A stretch of DNA of 64,000 nucleotides. Source: JBFJKD01 sp041600415. Its GTDB lineage: Bacteria; Pseudomonadota; Gammaproteobacteria; Pseudomonadales; Porticoccaceae. Under the pieces are notes generated by a model that saw nothing but the letters and a program-made list of their open reading frames with translations, made no database searches and was not told the DNA's origin. Each line of letters starts with the position of its first letter. The first letter of the stretch is position 1. The DNA lies in NCBI GenBank assembly GCA_041600415.1, contig JBFIKF010000003.1, forward strand, positions 1 through 64,000. The letters are read 5' to 3'. This document shows positions 63,954 to 64,000 of the stretch, piece by piece. Both the position numbers and the translations under genes were made by a program.

Positions 63954-64000
63954 TACTTCCCCTCCGCCGCTTTAACAACGGCCTGCGCGGCATCGGTCAA
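63953..64000 (-). CDS. sucC: Succinyl-CoA synthetase, beta subunit (last 15 codons)
   Basis: Minus-strand frame entering from the right edge reads LTDAAQAVVKAAEGK then TAA. This is the usual sucC C-terminus, and its stop overlaps the sucD start as in other sucCD operons. Confidence 0.9.
   Translation of the reverse strand: MTDAAQAVVKAAEGK

Overview
The window is a chromosomal segment of a gammaproteobacterium. Gene content (tusDCB-tusE, VF530, DUF2489, prmB-aroC-MFS, folE, sixA, DUF4389, gpsA, htpG, sucCD) and the htpG/gpsA/sucCD neighbourhood recall Pseudomonas and the marine Cellvibrio/Halieaceae-type relatives. This placement rests on remembered synteny and was not tested by a search. No rRNA, tRNA, CRISPR array, transposase or phage gene was seen. 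Most of the window is fairly GC-rich, but 1-9640 and 46.4-50.6 kb are visibly richer in A and T and look like accessory DNA.

Layout. 1-9162 (minus) is a three-gene operon of large exported proteins: a toroid/carboxypeptidase-regulatory repeat protein, an IgGFc-binding-domain protein of 1550 aa, and a transglutaminase-fold protein that runs off the left edge. 9.6-13.2 kb holds small housekeeping genes: a lysine-rich protein, an RRM protein, VF530, ArfB, the tusDCB-tusE sulfur relay (tusD apparently starting at ATT) and a degenerate pterin-carbinolamine-dehydratase-like gene. 13.3-17.0 kb (minus) is a copper-resistance operon (orf155, DUF411, copA, copB). 17.6-26.0 kb has an aldehyde dehydrogenase with DUF779, yjbQ, trmA, a DUF2489 gene, an AEC transporter, rmuC, murI and a Nudix gene. 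26.1-33.4 kb has an AddB/AddA-like nuclease-helicase pair and a DAHP synthase.

33.5-43.4 kb is an aromatic-compound cluster: two GFA proteins flanking an AAHS-type MFS transporter, two cupins, a benzoate-dioxygenase-like alpha/beta pair, a TfdB/MhpA-like FAD monooxygenase, an HsaA-like flavin monooxygenase and a TolB-N/TPR protein. It has no reductase, flavin reductase or regulator inside the window. 43.5-46.4 kb has a zinc-type CDF exporter and an SLC13/TrkA-C permease.

46.7-50.5 kb is an AT-rich accessory block with a TIR-NACHT-like (NLR-like) protein, probably anti-phage, and two small unknown genes. One of these is cut by an in-frame amber codon. The intergenic regions here have weak attC-like ends. 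50.7-64.0 kb returns to core genes: MFS, aroC, prmB, folE, an alpha/beta hydrolase, sixA, DUF4389, gpsA and htpG. A short acyl-CoA-related run follows (a citrate-lyase-like protein, a NUDT19-like Nudix, a collapsed enoyl-CoA hydratase and an intact one), then sucD and the last codons of sucC.

The best candidates for undescribed biology are the secreted three-protein operon at the left edge and the TIR-NTPase block. Smaller but concrete oddities are the ATT start of tusD, the amber-interrupted small gene and the collapsed enoyl-CoA hydratase next to its intact relative.
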